Below, piece after piece: positions 7,724-16,104 of a DNA stretch of 64,000 bases. This DNA is from Streptomyces sp. SAJ15 (GTDB lineage: Bacteria; Actinomycetota; Actinomycetes; Streptomycetales; Streptomycetaceae), in NCBI RefSeq assembly GCF_007595705.1, contig NZ_NISY01000019.1, positions 1 through 64,000 of the forward strand, in the 5' to 3' direction. Under the pieces are notes generated by a model. The model saw only the letters and a program-made list of their open reading frames with translations. It did not search any database and had not been told where the DNA came from. How positions within the stretch are numbered: position 1 is the stretch's first letter; the number at the start of each line of letters is the position of its first letter. Position numbers and translations under genes: made by a program.

Positions 7724-8601
7724 GCGGCGGTCAGCTCCTTCGCGGTGGGCCGGGCTGCGGGGTCGGGTGCCAGGCACGCGGTGATGGCGTCCTCGAACTC
7801 GGGGAAGGGCCAGGGCCGGACGTCGCGCAGCGCGGTGGTGGTGCCCCGGGCGATGGCGGCCAGCTTCTCCCGCCGGTCGAGGTCGTCGTCGTAGGCGACG
7901 GGGCGCTGTCCGGTCCAGCACCAGAACAGGGAGGCGCCCAGGCTCCAGATGTCGGCGGAGGGCTGTGCCTGGATGTGAGTGTCGGCGGGGGTGTCGAGGA
8001 TGGCGGTGGCGATCTCGGGGGCGGTGGTGTGGGTGAGGGCTCCCCGGTACGGGACGCGGCGGTCGTTGCCGGGGCCGCAGGCGAGGGCGTAGTCGATGAC
8101 CGCCGCGTGGCCGCCGGGGGTGACCAGGGTGTTGGTGGGCTGGACGTCGGCATGGGCCCAGCCAGCGGCGTGCATGCGGGCGAGGTGCTCTGTCCAGGTA
8201 CGGGCGATACCCGCGAGCCAGGGGCGGATCGAGGCGCGGTCTCCTTCTGGGCCGCGGGCGAGGGCGAGGGCCCGCCACAGGGGCACGCCGTCGATCCAGT
8301 TGACGGCCAGCCACCGACCGCCGTCCCATGTTCCGGCGCTCACCCGGTAGTCGGGTCTGATGGCGCCGGCGGCGGTGAGGCGACGGAGGTGGTCGTCCTC
8401 CTGGGCCATCTCGGCGGCCTTGTCGCGGGCGTCGTCGCCGGCGGGGTTGTTGGCCTTCAGCGCGACGGCGCCCTTGGGGCCCTGGAGCTTCCAGGCCCGG
8501 GAGCCGCGCCGGTCGCTCAGGACCTGGATGGCGGTGGGCTCGCCGGCGTGTCCGGTGAGGAGGGCGACGGCTTCGCCGGGGGGAGCAGGCTTCGGGCCCA
8601 T
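7717..8601 (-). CDS. Protein-kinase-fold protein
   Basis: With ATG 8601 the product has 294 residues. Kinase landmarks are the VALK lysine (about 49), a catalytic loop HADVQPTN (about 150-157), an IDYALA in place of DFG (metal-binding D about 170), APE (about 195) and DIWSLG. The usual HRD is HAD, which is common in streptomycete and phosphotransferase-like kinases. It is soluble, with no sensor or membrane segment. It overlaps the preceding gene by about 85 bases and the GNAT gene by 7. It could phosphorylate a protein or a small molecule made by the operon. Confidence 0.8.
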   Translation of the reverse strand: MGPKPAPPGEAVALLTGHAGEPTAIQVLSDRRGSRAWKLQGPKGAVALKANNPAGDDARDKAAEMAQEDDHLRRLTAAGAIRPDYRVSAGTWDGGRWLAVNWIDGVPLWRALALARGPEGDRASIRPWLAGIARTWTEHLARMHAAGWAHADVQPTNTLVTPGGHAAVIDYALACGPGNDRRVPYRGALTHTTAPEIATAILDTPADTHIQAQPSADIWSLGASLFWCWTGQRPVAYDDDLDRREKLAAIARGTTTALRDVRPWPFPEFEDAITACLAPDPAARPTAKELTAAW

Positions 8602-9215
8602 GTGCGGATCTCTTTCCACTCGGTGGGGATGTTCTCGAACACTTCGCGGCCGTCGTCGTCGGCCGCGGCGAGCGCGGCGGCCAGGTCGGGGGTCGCGCTC
8701 AGGAACTGCGGGTCGCGGCGACGGACGGCAGCCCTCACGGGGAGGAACGAGGCGGGGGCGGCCGGGATCCGGTGACCGGCCGCGGTGACTTCCTCTTCGC
8801 CCGCGTAGAACTTGCCGAACATCACCCCGACCGGCCCGTAGAGGTTCTTCAGCACCCAGTGCGGCCAGGCCATCAGGTCACGGTGCCGGGCACCGGGTAC
8901 GTCGCCCACCAGGACGATGTTCTCGCACCGCAGCAGGCCGTGCGGCCGGTTCAGCAAGGGCCGCAGCCACTCAGCGGCCTGGACGCCCGCGTGGAAGAGC
9001 TCCGCCTGGACGGCTTCGGCCTCGCCGTCGGCGCGGTAGACCGTCCAGGTCGTCAGACCCTGCTGGAGGGAAGGGGCGAGGTAGGGGCAGTGGGCGGTCA
9101 TCCGCCGCACGTAGCCACTGATATCCACGGAGGTCGGCCGGGTGGTGCTGGCCTCAACGAGGCGCAGCGCCCCGGCGGTGGGCCGGGGCGCTGGCGTGGT
9201 GCGGTCGGTGGTCAC
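8517..9215 (-). CDS. Uncharacterised protein (possibly DUF6875-like)
   Basis: The 232-residue product starts at GTG 9215, overlapping the stop of the upstream gene (GTGA). The central region holds CPYLAPSLQQGL and the striking block NIVLVGDVPGARHRDLMAWP, followed by HWVLKNLYGPVGVMFGKF. This looks enzymatic rather than structural. I tentatively associate it with DUF6875, from memory only. The proline-rich tail overlaps the kinase gene. Function unknown. Confidence 0.55.
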   Translation of the reverse strand: MTTDRTTPAPRPTAGALRLVEASTTRPTSVDISGYVRRMTAHCPYLAPSLQQGLTTWTVYRADGEAEAVQAELFHAGVQAAEWLRPLLNRPHGLLRCENIVLVGDVPGARHRDLMAWPHWVLKNLYGPVGVMFGKFYAGEEEVTAAGHRIPAAPASFLPVRAAVRRRDPQFLSATPDLAAALAAADDDGREVFENIPTEWKEIRTWARSLLPPAKPSPSSPDTPASPPPSRS

Positions 9216-9616
9216 CGGCGGGCGGTCTCCGGCTGGTCGGGCGCGACGTCGTCGCCGTCCCCGCCGGCGGGGCCGCAGTCCCACTCGGCCACCACGGTGC
9301 CGGTGGTGCGGTAGCGGGCGATGGCGCCCCTGTCGACGTTGCCGTCGGCGTCGGTGAACCAGATCTCCGGCAGCGGCCCGTACGCCTCTTCGTAGGCGGC
9401 GACCCAGCCGATCGGGCCGTGACCGTTGTTCGCGACGTGGCCGATGGGCTGGCCAGCGGTCTCCCGACAGAGGGCCTCGTAGGCCAGGGTGCCGAGCAGG
9501 TCGTGCCACGCCGCGTCGACGGCCGGGGAGAACATCTCGGGTGCGGACTGGCCGGTCTTGAAGCGCTGGCCGGTGATGGTCAGGAACCGGCCCAGTTCGG
9601 TGGTTGCGGTACTCAC
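9212..9616 (-). CDS. Uncharacterised operon protein
   Basis: The 134-residue product starts at GTG 9616, preceded by GAGAGGGG at a good distance. The middle contains NGHGPIGWVAAYEEAYG, LPEIWFTDADGNVDR and RYRTTGTVVAEWDCG; the tail is acidic and probably disordered. There is no signal or membrane segment. It is coupled to the next gene by a GTGA overlap. Family not recognised. Confidence 0.55.
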   Translation of the reverse strand: MSTATTELGRFLTITGQRFKTGQSAPEMFSPAVDAAWHDLLGTLAYEALCRETAGQPIGHVANNGHGPIGWVAAYEEAYGPLPEIWFTDADGNVDRGAIARYRTTGTVVAEWDCGPAGGDGDDVAPDQPETARR

Positions 9617-9681
9617 GGTGGTGCCCCTCTCGGTGTCGAGTGGTACTCCCCCGGCCCGGGTGGGCCGGGTGTGGTGCCGTG

Positions 9682-9724
9682 CACCGCGCACCCGGGAGAT
9701 CTGGTCCCGTCCGGGTGCGCGGTG
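9682..9724 (-). terminator. Perfect 14-bp stem-loop inside the operon
   Basis: CACCGCGCACCCGG (9682-9695) pairs exactly with 9711-9724 across a 15-nt loop. It lies between the 132-residue gene and the gene starting at 9616. It can act as a terminator or attenuator that lowers expression of the downstream part of the operon. Confidence 0.65.
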
Positions 9725-9727
9725 GTC

Positions 9728-10126
9728 TCAGAGGGCCGCGACGGCCTGGGGTGCGACGCCTGCAAGGCGGTCCAGGCGCTCGTACAGGGCGCGTACGAGC
9801 CGGGCGCGGCCCTGGACGCTGCGCACGGTGCCTTCCAGTCCGACCGACAGTCGGTGGTCGGTCTCCTTGAGGACGACGTCGGCGAGCGCGCGGGCGGCGT
9901 GCTCGTTGGGGAGCAAGTCGGCGGCGCGGCGGACGTCTCTGGCAGCCGCGCGGGCGGCGCCAGTCAGCTGGAGCGCGATCTGCTGGAGGTCCGCTGGCTG
10001 AAGGCCAGGGTCTCCGGTCCAACCGAGCACGGCCTTGGCCAGGCACTCGTGGGGCGCCCGGTCGAGGGGGAGTTCGCCTTCGAGGCGTCCTTCGGGGTCG
10101 TGCAGGACCAGGTGCGTGCTGTTCAT
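9728..10126 (-). CDS. All-helical uncharacterised protein
   Basis: The 132-residue product is predicted mostly helical (ADLQQIALQLTGAARAAARD, LADVVLKETDHRLSVG). Its short N-terminal strand (THLVLHDPEGRLEGELPLD) looks like a small beta unit. The ATG at 10126 overlaps the stop of the preceding 63-codon gene (ATGA). It could be a partner or chaperone of the small first product. Family not recognised. Confidence 0.55.
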   Translation of the reverse strand: MNSTHLVLHDPEGRLEGELPLDRAPHECLAKAVLGWTGDPGLQPADLQQIALQLTGAARAAARDVRRAADLLPNEHAARALADVVLKETDHRLSVGLEGTVRSVQGRARLVRALYERLDRLAGVAPQAVAAL

Positions 10127-10314
10127 CGGGTCCTCGTGACGTTGTCGCGGGGGCGGGTGGCGCTCGGCGCTGGCTGCTGGCCGTCGCCGTCGTCCACGCT
10201 CTCGGTCTGGGGCGGAAACCGGGCGAAGCCGCAGTCGTCTCGGGCGAGGAGGGTCGGAGAGGGAGCGCCGTATCGGGTGCCGGGGGCGGCTGTGCTGGTC
10301 GTGCGTGCGCGCAT
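10123..10314 (-). CDS. 63-residue first gene of the operon, possible peptide precursor
   Basis: The ATG at 10314 follows a GAGGCGGGG ribosome site that lies in one arm of an 11-bp inverted repeat (10315-10325 and 10372-10382). The product is small and hydrophilic with one cysteine, and its most protein-like part is LLARDDCGFARFPPQTESVD. It is translationally coupled to the next gene. Its position ahead of a kinase-fold protein and an acetyltransferase would suit a modified peptide precursor, but I see no leader or known core motif. Confidence 0.45.
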   Translation of the reverse strand: MRARTTSTAAPGTRYGAPSPTLLARDDCGFARFPPQTESVDDGDGQQPAPSATRPRDNVTRTR

Positions 10315-10382
10315 GAGGCCCCGCCTCTGAGGCTGGTGGTCCGTCGGTGCTTCGACGCTACGGACGGCGTGGGCGGGGCCTC
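10315..10382 (-). promoter_or_regulatory. Inverted repeat covering the ribosome site of the operon's first gene
   Basis: GAGGCCCCGCC at 10315-10325 is matched exactly by GGCGGGGCCTC at 10372-10382. In the minus-strand transcript the proximal arm contains the ribosome-binding site of the 63-codon gene, so pairing would hide it. It could equally be an operator for the XRE regulator encoded just upstream. Confidence 0.45.
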
Positions 10383-10409
10383 AACAAGGTTGCGGATAGT
10401 TGCGCGGAT

Positions 10410-11258
10410 TCACTCCAGGGCGTCGGCCGCGGCGTGGATGAGGGAGCGGGCGGCGTCGCCGTGGACGGCCATCTGGGCCAGGCCCTTGAAGGCTTTGGCG
10501 TAGTCGGCAAGTTCCCGGGGCTGGCGGACGTTGATACCGGCGGTAAGGGTCTCCACGACGGTGTGCCGGTTGTCGTAGAGGTAGAACGCCTCCAGCGGCC
10601 AGACAGTGCGCGGGACGGCGGTGGGGATGATGCCCAGAGAGACCGAGGGCAACGGCATCACGGTGAGCAGGTGGGCCAGCTGGCCGGCCATCGTGGCCGC
10701 CGTGCCGATCCGGGAGCGCAGCACCCACTCTTCGATGAGGACGACGAAGCAGTGGTTGCCCTCGTAGAGGAAGCGGGAGCGGGCAAGTCGTGCGGCGACG
10801 GCCTCAGCGATGTCGTCGGGGGTGCCCTGGAAGTCCGTGATGGAGCGCATCAGGGCGTTCGCGTAGTCGGCGGTTTGGAAGAAGCCGGGGATCACGTTGG
10901 AGACGTAGGCGCGGCAGACGCGGGCTGCGGCGTTGCGGGCGAAGACGTCGTCCTGGGTGCGGCGCATCCCCGCGCGGTGTTGGCGGCGCCACTCCATGTA
11001 CATGGAGTCCACCGCGCGGGCGGTGGCTACCAGGTCGTCGGCCTGGTCCTCGGCGTTGCAGGCGGTGCACCAGGCACGGATGTCGGCGTCGGAGGGGGCA
11101 GCCTTGGCGCCGAGGATGCGGGAGGTCTTGGCCTTGTCCCAGCGGCAGCGTCGGGACAGCTCGCGCCCGTTGATCCCAGCGTCCCGCATGAGGTGGCCCA
11201 GGCGCAGCGCGAGGGCTTCACGCGCGGCCTGGGCGCTGGACGACGGGGAGACGGGCAT
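10410..11258 (-). CDS. XRE-family regulator with DUF5753
   Basis: The 282-residue product starts at ATG 11258. It has an N-terminal helix-turn-helix (LGHLMRDAGINGRELSRRCR, then WDKAKTSRILGAKAAP), then the DUF5753 effector-like domain marked by VIPGFFQTADYANALM, EEWVLRSRIG and ADYAKAFKGLAQMA. Such regulators typically work with DUF397 or DUF6879 proteins in Streptomyces. A DUF6879 gene lies immediately upstream. It may control the operon below it through the inverted repeat at 10315-10382. Confidence 0.85.
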   Translation of the reverse strand: MPVSPSSSAQAAREALALRLGHLMRDAGINGRELSRRCRWDKAKTSRILGAKAAPSDADIRAWCTACNAEDQADDLVATARAVDSMYMEWRRQHRAGMRRTQDDVFARNAAARVCRAYVSNVIPGFFQTADYANALMRSITDFQGTPDDIAEAVAARLARSRFLYEGNHCFVVLIEEWVLRSRIGTAATMAGQLAHLLTVMPLPSVSLGIIPTAVPRTVWPLEAFYLYDNRHTVVETLTAGINVRQPRELADYAKAFKGLAQMAVHGDAARSLIHAAADALE

Positions 11259-11293
11259 GAGGCGCAGGGCGTCCTGAGGGAGGGGGGCAGGGG

Positions 11294-11839
11294 TTAGGGG
11301 ATGTACTTCTCGTGCGGGACGGCGCGCTCCCACACCTTCTCGAACGCCGTGCGACAGAGCTCGACCACGGCCGCCTCGGTGGTGCGTTCCCTGCCGTCCT
11401 CGGCCCAGTCGCCGGCGCCAGTGAAGTGGTGGAACTGCACCACCTTGTTGTCCAAGAGCCAGAAGTCGTTGCCGGGCAGTGGGATATCGCTCGCGTGGCG
11501 ACGGGGCAGCCAGCGGACCTGTTCACCTGCCTGGAGATTGAGCGGGGTGATGGCGTGCTCGTAGCGGATGTAGTCGGTGACCGGTTCGGAGACGATCCGG
11601 GCGCGGCGCATCACGACCCCGCGGGCGACCGCGTCCTGGACGAGCGGCATCCACCGCGGCCAAAACGAGCGGGCGGGGTCCAGGTTTGGGATGCCGGAGC
11701 GCAGGAAGGTCTCGAAGTCGTCGGCTTCGTCGCCTACGGCGTAGCTGTCACGCATCTCCAGATGGACGGCCGTGTACTCGGTGGCGGCCAGGAGCTCAGC
11801 GAACGTCGCGGTGTTCAGCGCTTGCGCGTTCAGCGGCAT
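11294..11839 (-). CDS. DUF6879-family protein
   Basis: The 181-residue product shows the family pattern: TATEYTAVHLEMRDSY-like N-terminus, FWPRWMPLVQDAVARGV, RRARIVSEPVTDYIRYE and NDFWLLDNKVVQFHHF. DUF6879 genes commonly pair with DUF5753-type XRE regulators as presumed antagonists or partners. The ATG at 11839 lies inside the end of the upstream 92-codon gene (44-base overlap), so the three genes form one unit. Confidence 0.8.
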   Translation of the reverse strand: MPLNAQALNTATFAELLAATEYTAVHLEMRDSYAVGDEADDFETFLRSGIPNLDPARSFWPRWMPLVQDAVARGVVMRRARIVSEPVTDYIRYEHAITPLNLQAGEQVRWLPRRHASDIPLPGNDFWLLDNKVVQFHHFTGAGDWAEDGRERTTEAAVVELCRTAFEKVWERAVPHEKYIP

Positions 11840-12074
11840 CGCACGCCTCCCTCAGGATCGGCACCATCCGGGCCGGAATGCGGATCACCCGCTCATGCGC
11901 GGGGATCCCGGGCTTGTGGCCAGCCACCCACTCGGTGGAACCGACCAGGGCCTGGAGGAGAGCGTCGGCCTCCTCGCCCTGCAAAACAAGGTCCGCGCTC
12001 TCCTCTTCCACCCACACCGTCGGGGATCCCTCACCACCGGTGTTGGGGTCGATCCCGACGAACCGTAACGCCAT
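11796..12074 (-). CDS. Small partner of the DUF6879/XRE unit
   Basis: The 92-residue product starts at ATG 12074 (RFVGIDPNTGGEGSPTVWVE). It has the two-part acidic pattern WVEEESADLVLQGEEAD and TEWVAGHKPGIPAHERVIRI, and a final helix. Similar small genes often precede DUF6879 genes in Streptomyces. It is divergent from the gene at 12366; the 291-base gap probably carries both promoters. Confidence 0.65.
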   Translation of the reverse strand: MALRFVGIDPNTGGEGSPTVWVEEESADLVLQGEEADALLQALVGSTEWVAGHKPGIPAHERVIRIPARMVPILREACDAAERASAEHRDVR

Positions 12075-12365
12075 GACGGCCTCCCCTGTCGAGTCGGTTG
12101 CGCGGAGTTGCGCACAACGACCGTCCCCCGCGACGCCAACGGCGGTCAAGACCTCATCACGCAAAGACGCTGGCCGCAGGGCGATCTTGGCTGACTGGTC
12201 TCTTGCGTCTCCGGTGCCACATGCCCGACCTTGGGTGATCTGTTGTGCAGGACAGAGGCGGGAGGGGGAACGGGCTTGGCGAACAACCGAGTGCGGCTCA
12301 GCAGCGGTGCCGCGTGGCAGACGGACTTCCGTCGCCGGACCACAGGCCACGCCCCGAGGACGGCG

Positions 12366-13160
12366 ATGGAAGTGGCCACGGTCCGCCGCACGCTGAACCA
12401 CACCCTGACCGAACTGAAGCGAGCCATCGACCGGCACGCAGTCGCGGAAGCAGCCGACCTCTACGCCCTGGCCTGGCACCAGGCAGCCGGAGCTCCACCG
12501 AGCGAGACCCGCGAACAGCGGGCACAGCTGCAGAACTACAAGCAGATTCTGGGCTCCCGCCGTTGGCAGGAGGAAGAACGGCACGAGGCAGTCGTGGCAC
12601 CCCCGAAGGCCACCGTGCCCCGACCGACACAGGCGGCCGCCGCGGCGCCCATGATTCGACCGGACACACCTCGGGCCAAGAACCCTGTCGTCCGGTTGCC
12701 GGGGCGCAAGCCCACACCGCCCACGGCACCTCGCCCTTCCTCCACTCCGCCGCAGATCCCGGCACCGGTCGAAAAAGCCCGCCCCTCACGCACGACGGAG
12801 CCGGCGCTCTTGGAGACTGGCAGGCTGTGGGAGCTCGCGACGGAACTCCGGCCGCTGCTGGAACAGACCGCCCGCGACGGCGCCACCATCACCTGGCCCC
12901 AAATCCACAGGCGCCTGTCGGGCCTGCCCCGCCTCCACGCCGACGACCAGTGCGTGCTCCTGTGGCTGGTCGACGAGGACGGTCAGAAGGGAGACCCTCT
13001 CCTGTCCGCGCTCGTCACGGTCGGAGACCGCCAGATGCACCCCCGCTTCCCGGCCATCGCCGAACAGCTCGGATGGTCGCATCCATCTGGCACCCGCCAG
13101 CACACCGCGTGGAACTACGAGGTCCTGAAGGTCCACCAGCACTGGCGCTACCAGCGCTGA
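12366..13160 (+). CDS. Two-domain protein of unknown function with a proline-rich linker
   Basis: The ATG at 12366 has GAGGA close upstream. The 264-residue product has an N-terminal helical part (about 1-70), a proline, alanine and threonine-rich linker (about 80-155), and a C-terminal globular domain with WPQIHRRLSGLPRLHADDQC, VLLWLVDEDGQKGDPLLSAL and HPRFPAIAEQLGW. I recall similar C-terminal domains in streptomycete proteins of unknown function. An earlier start (for example TTG near 12276) is possible. Confidence 0.6.
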   Translation: MEVATVRRTLNHTLTELKRAIDRHAVAEAADLYALAWHQAAGAPPSETREQRAQLQNYKQILGSRRWQEEERHEAVVAPPKATVPRPTQAAAAAPMIRPDTPRAKNPVVRLPGRKPTPPTAPRPSSTPPQIPAPVEKARPSRTTEPALLETGRLWELATELRPLLEQTARDGATITWPQIHRRLSGLPRLHADDQCVLLWLVDEDGQKGDPLLSALVTVGDRQMHPRFPAIAEQLGWSHPSGTRQHTAWNYEVLKVHQHWRYQR

Positions 13161-13295
13161 CCCTTCTGGACATCCCCGCCTGCCACGAAGCCCCGCCCCA
13201 CAGACAGGCGACGCCTCCGGCGATCCGACCATCATGGTAGGTTGTGGTAAGCAATTTCGGGGCCTGAGGCTTCGAGAGCTCGCGTAGAGCACGAA

Positions 13296-13352
13296 AGGGC
13301 GTGGTTCGCCCTACCTCAGGTGAGCGCCCACGGCTTGTCCGGGGGCGCTCAC
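13296..13352 (+). terminator. Tandem stem-loops after the plus-strand gene
   Basis: AGGGCG-TGGTT-CGCCCT (13296-13312) is followed by GTGAGCGCCC (13320-13329) pairing exactly with 13343-13352, then GTTTCATC. The second is a good terminator for the gene ending at 13160. Confidence 0.65.
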
Positions 13353-13871
13353 GTTTCATCTCCGCCTCACGCCCGGGGCCGCTGGCCCGTCCCAGGGTCC
13401 ACCTGTCGTCCAGGGGGCCGCGCATCACCACTACGGGTCCCACCCCTCTCCCTCATTACCCCAGGCTGCCCGGTGTCCGGCCCGCCGCCCGCGGCCCCCG
13501 CGCCGTTCGCTGACGGGCTCCGTCTGTGGTGTACCGCTGGCCCTGGTGGCGAGGTGCTCGCCCCAGCTGTTGCTCTCAGGCTGGTAGTGGGTTGCCAGCC
13601 GCCTCTTGCCGGCTCTGCGGCCGCAGAGCCGGGCGTCGGCTCCGCCGCCCCGAAATGCTGTCCGGCCGTCTGCAGCCGGGAGTTGGCCTTCGTCGGTCAG
13701 CCGGTCCGGAGGGTGCAGCCGCCGTTCCGGCCCCGGCCTCGCGTGCCGCTCGTCTTCCCCCCAAGCCGGCTTGCACCTGCCGAGTCGGCGTCCGGCTGAC
13801 GCCCCCTGCCCGCTGGCCGGCCCTGACGCTCTCACCCTGCCAGACGCGCCGCACCGACAGGGCGCTGCCGG
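13353..13871. other. No gene seen
   Basis: All frames here are proline, arginine and serine rich with no recognisable domain or ribosome site. It appears to be non-coding or eroded sequence. Confidence 0.5.
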
Positions 13872-14006
13872 TCAGCCCTGCGGTGCGAACCCTTCGAGAA
13901 GGCGTTCGCGCTGCTGGGCGCCGAAGCCACGCACGCGGCGGCTGTCGGCGATTTCCATCTCGGCGAGGAGCTTCTGGGCCCGTACCTTGCCCATGTCGGG
14001 GAGGGA
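13872..14006 (-). pseudogene. C-terminal remnant of an actinobacterial integration host factor
   Basis: The frame reads SLPDMGKVRAQKLLAEMEIA, then DSRRVRGFGAQQRERLLEGF and stops at 13872. Actinobacterial IHF proteins share LPG-GKVRA..LM..I-I-.SRRVRGLG-.Q, including the helix-hairpin-helix DNA-binding loop, so the C-terminal half is preserved. The N-terminal helical half is missing. Plasmids often carry such IHF paralogues. Confidence 0.65.
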
Positions 14007-14085
14007 GGGCTGGGGCCGGTCGCCCTACGGTCCGCTCGGCACCTCAGACGACCCAGGAGTCGGCCGGATCGTCCAGCCAGGACCG

Positions 14086-14261
14086 TTATCCGTCTGCGGT
14101 GGCGTAGGGGAAGGGGCGGTCGACGCCCGCGCGGCGGGCAATCGCGGCGACACTGGTCTCGGAGCCGTCCTTCACGGCCTCGGCCAGGACCGCGAGGACG
14201 CGCTGACGGCGCCGGCCCGGCGGCTTTCCCCCATGGCCTGGACGGCGGTGTCGGGGGGCAT
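14086..14261 (-). pseudogene. Frameshifted N-terminal remnant of a DUF6262 (TnpC-like) gene
   Basis: From ATG 14261 the frame reads MPPDTAVQAMGESRRAGA, then the homology moves to another frame (RRQRVLAVLAEAVKDGSETS, then VAAIARRAGVDRPF), showing a small indel near 14215. After VDRPF it loses similarity. Together with the IHF remnant it marks a second, older transposon scar, distinct from the one at 1.7-4.4 kb. Confidence 0.5.
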
Positions 14262-14399
14262 TCGGGGTGCTCCGGTCGTAGGTCAGGCAGAGGCTGGGGG
14301 CGCGGGACATGCCGAGGAAGCCCTGGTGGTCTAGCAGACCACAGCCGCAGCTTGCTGGATCTCGGCGCGTTCGGCGTCGGTGAGCTGGTCGCCTTCCCG

Positions 14400-15551
14400 T
14401 CAGAATCCGGAGTGATCGCTCAGCTCACGGCCGATCCCCCAGGTGAAGAACTGACCGAGCTCGTAGGCGCTGTAGTGGATGAGCCCCGCATTAAGTCCCG
14501 GCGTCAGGCGTGCCGCGAATTCGTCGAGGATCTCGGCGAAGACCAGGGCACGGGTGGCTGAGATCACCACATTCTGGGTCTCGCCGCGGTCCGGGTAGTA
14601 CTGCCGCTGGTATTCCTTCGGCGTCCACGGGAGCGAGCCCTTGGCGTTCAGCCCGCGCCATTTGGCGGCATCCTTCTCGAAGGGCACCGGAACCGCTTCG
14701 TCCCCGGGACCGGACACGAGCCCCACGACACTGTGCCGCGCCGGATCGATCTGCTCGTACTCCTCGCGCCACGCGGGTGCCACCTGACCGGTCAGCATCA
14801 GCTGGATGTCGGCGGCCGCCACGGCCGCGTCCAACTCGACCGAGAAGTCCAGCGTCCCCTTCAACTCCTCCGGGGACGGCACCGCTTCCGCCGCGTACCA
14901 CGCTGCGCGGCGCAGGGCCTCGAAACGCTCGGGGAGATCGGGCAGGTCCGACACCGGGCGCGAGACGGGAGCGATCCAGGGGGCGCTCCCCGGCTGCGGC
15001 GTCGGTGTGGCGACGCCCAGCGGCGCGCGCAGGGCGTCCGCGGCCTCGTGCGCCACCGCGCAGAGGTCCGCGGCACCGGAACCGATGGTCACCGCCGGCC
15101 GGCCCGGAGCCAGTCGGTGGAACAGCTCCGGGAAGATGCCGATCATCGCGAAGTACGGCGAAGAGGGGACGATCACACAGGAGCCGGGCTCCATGTAGTA
15201 GTCCGGGTACGGCTCCCAGCGCTCCACGAGGAATCCCGGGTCGGCATCGAGCCGCTGCTTCCAGTCCTCCACTGCCTCATCGAAGGTCAACGGGCGGTCT
15301 CCCGGACCGCGTCGGGAGATCAAGTGCCGCGCGGGGTCCGAAGCCTCACCCGGCTGGGACGCCCCCAGGGCCGTTTCAGCGTCCAGCAGCACCTGCTCCA
15401 ATGTCTGCCACGCGGTCCGCCGAGACTCCGGCCATGTCCATTCCGGATCGTCTTCCTCCCGCCAGGAGGGACCCTGCTGCGCCCACATCATCCGAGCCGC
15501 AGCCGAATAGAGACGTTCGTAATCGCTCGCCAATTCGTTCTGTTCGCTCAT
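14400..15551 (-). CDS. 383-residue cytoplasmic protein of unknown function
   Basis: The ATG at 15551 has GGGAGA eleven bases upstream. The product is acidic, tryptophan rich and free of membrane segments (WREEDDPEWTWPESRRTAW, RWEPYPDYYMEPGSCVIVP, YFAMIGIFPELFHRLAPG, WREEYEQIDPARHSVVGLV). The spacing suggests a two-lobed alpha/beta protein. It is isolated between eroded regions but has good codon use and no breaks, so it is probably functional. Immunity-type or SMI1/KNR4-like folds are conceivable but not supported by a specific motif. Confidence 0.6.
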   Translation of the reverse strand: MSEQNELASDYERLYSAAARMMWAQQGPSWREEDDPEWTWPESRRTAWQTLEQVLLDAETALGASQPGEASDPARHLISRRGPGDRPLTFDEAVEDWKQRLDADPGFLVERWEPYPDYYMEPGSCVIVPSSPYFAMIGIFPELFHRLAPGRPAVTIGSGAADLCAVAHEAADALRAPLGVATPTPQPGSAPWIAPVSRPVSDLPDLPERFEALRRAAWYAAEAVPSPEELKGTLDFSVELDAAVAAADIQLMLTGQVAPAWREEYEQIDPARHSVVGLVSGPGDEAVPVPFEKDAAKWRGLNAKGSLPWTPKEYQRQYYPDRGETQNVVISATRALVFAEILDEFAARLTPGLNAGLIHYSAYELGQFFTWGIGRELSDHSGF

Positions 15552-15939
15552 ATTTTCAAGCTCTCCCTTGAATATGCCAGTCCGGCGGCTGCCCGACGCC
15601 TTCCGAGACACTTGATGATCACGGGTGAGGGCTCCCTGCTGGCGGGTGATCAGTGGCGCTCCCCATTATCGATCTTGCTCGACCATGACAGGTGGCGCCC
15701 TGGTACTCCCACCACGTCAGCCGCTCGGCGACCGTAGCTCCGTGGCGTGGCCCGCCGACTGCAGCGGCGTCGGCGGGCCCTGGCTGATCGTGAACGTGCG
15801 AGGGATACCCAGGCGGGGCCGTCCTTGCGGTCGGCCTAGACACGGCGGAGGAGTCCAGCGAACTCCACTGGTTCGCGACACCATCGTCGCCCCGTCGAAG
15901 TACGCCGTGGCCGCGGCACCGGACCCGCTACCTGGTCTG

Positions 15940-16104
15940 ATCCGGGGGGTGACGGTAACCCAGCCGCGCATCGGGCTGGTCGCGGTCCGGGCCGGCGAAC
16001 AGCACCGCGGCATCGCGCGGGCGCTGCTCGCCCACGCGCTGGGAACACTGCACCGCTCCGGCTCATCCCCGACCCGGACGCGTCGCGCAGATCCTCTACC
16101 GTGA
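15940..16104 (+). pseudogene. GNAT acetyltransferase fragment
   Basis: The frame contains PRIGLVAVRAGEQHRGIARA followed by LLAHALGTLHRSG, the acetyl-CoA binding motif A of GNAT enzymes (R-G-x-G-x-A/L). It has no proper N-terminus and no downstream strands. Confidence 0.4.

Noticed and set aside
13230..13320. Possible tRNA (a GGTTCG loop with paired arms)
   Set aside because: The hairpin AGGGCG-TGGTT-CGCCCT mimics a T arm, but no acceptor, D or anticodon arms with correct spacing can be drawn.
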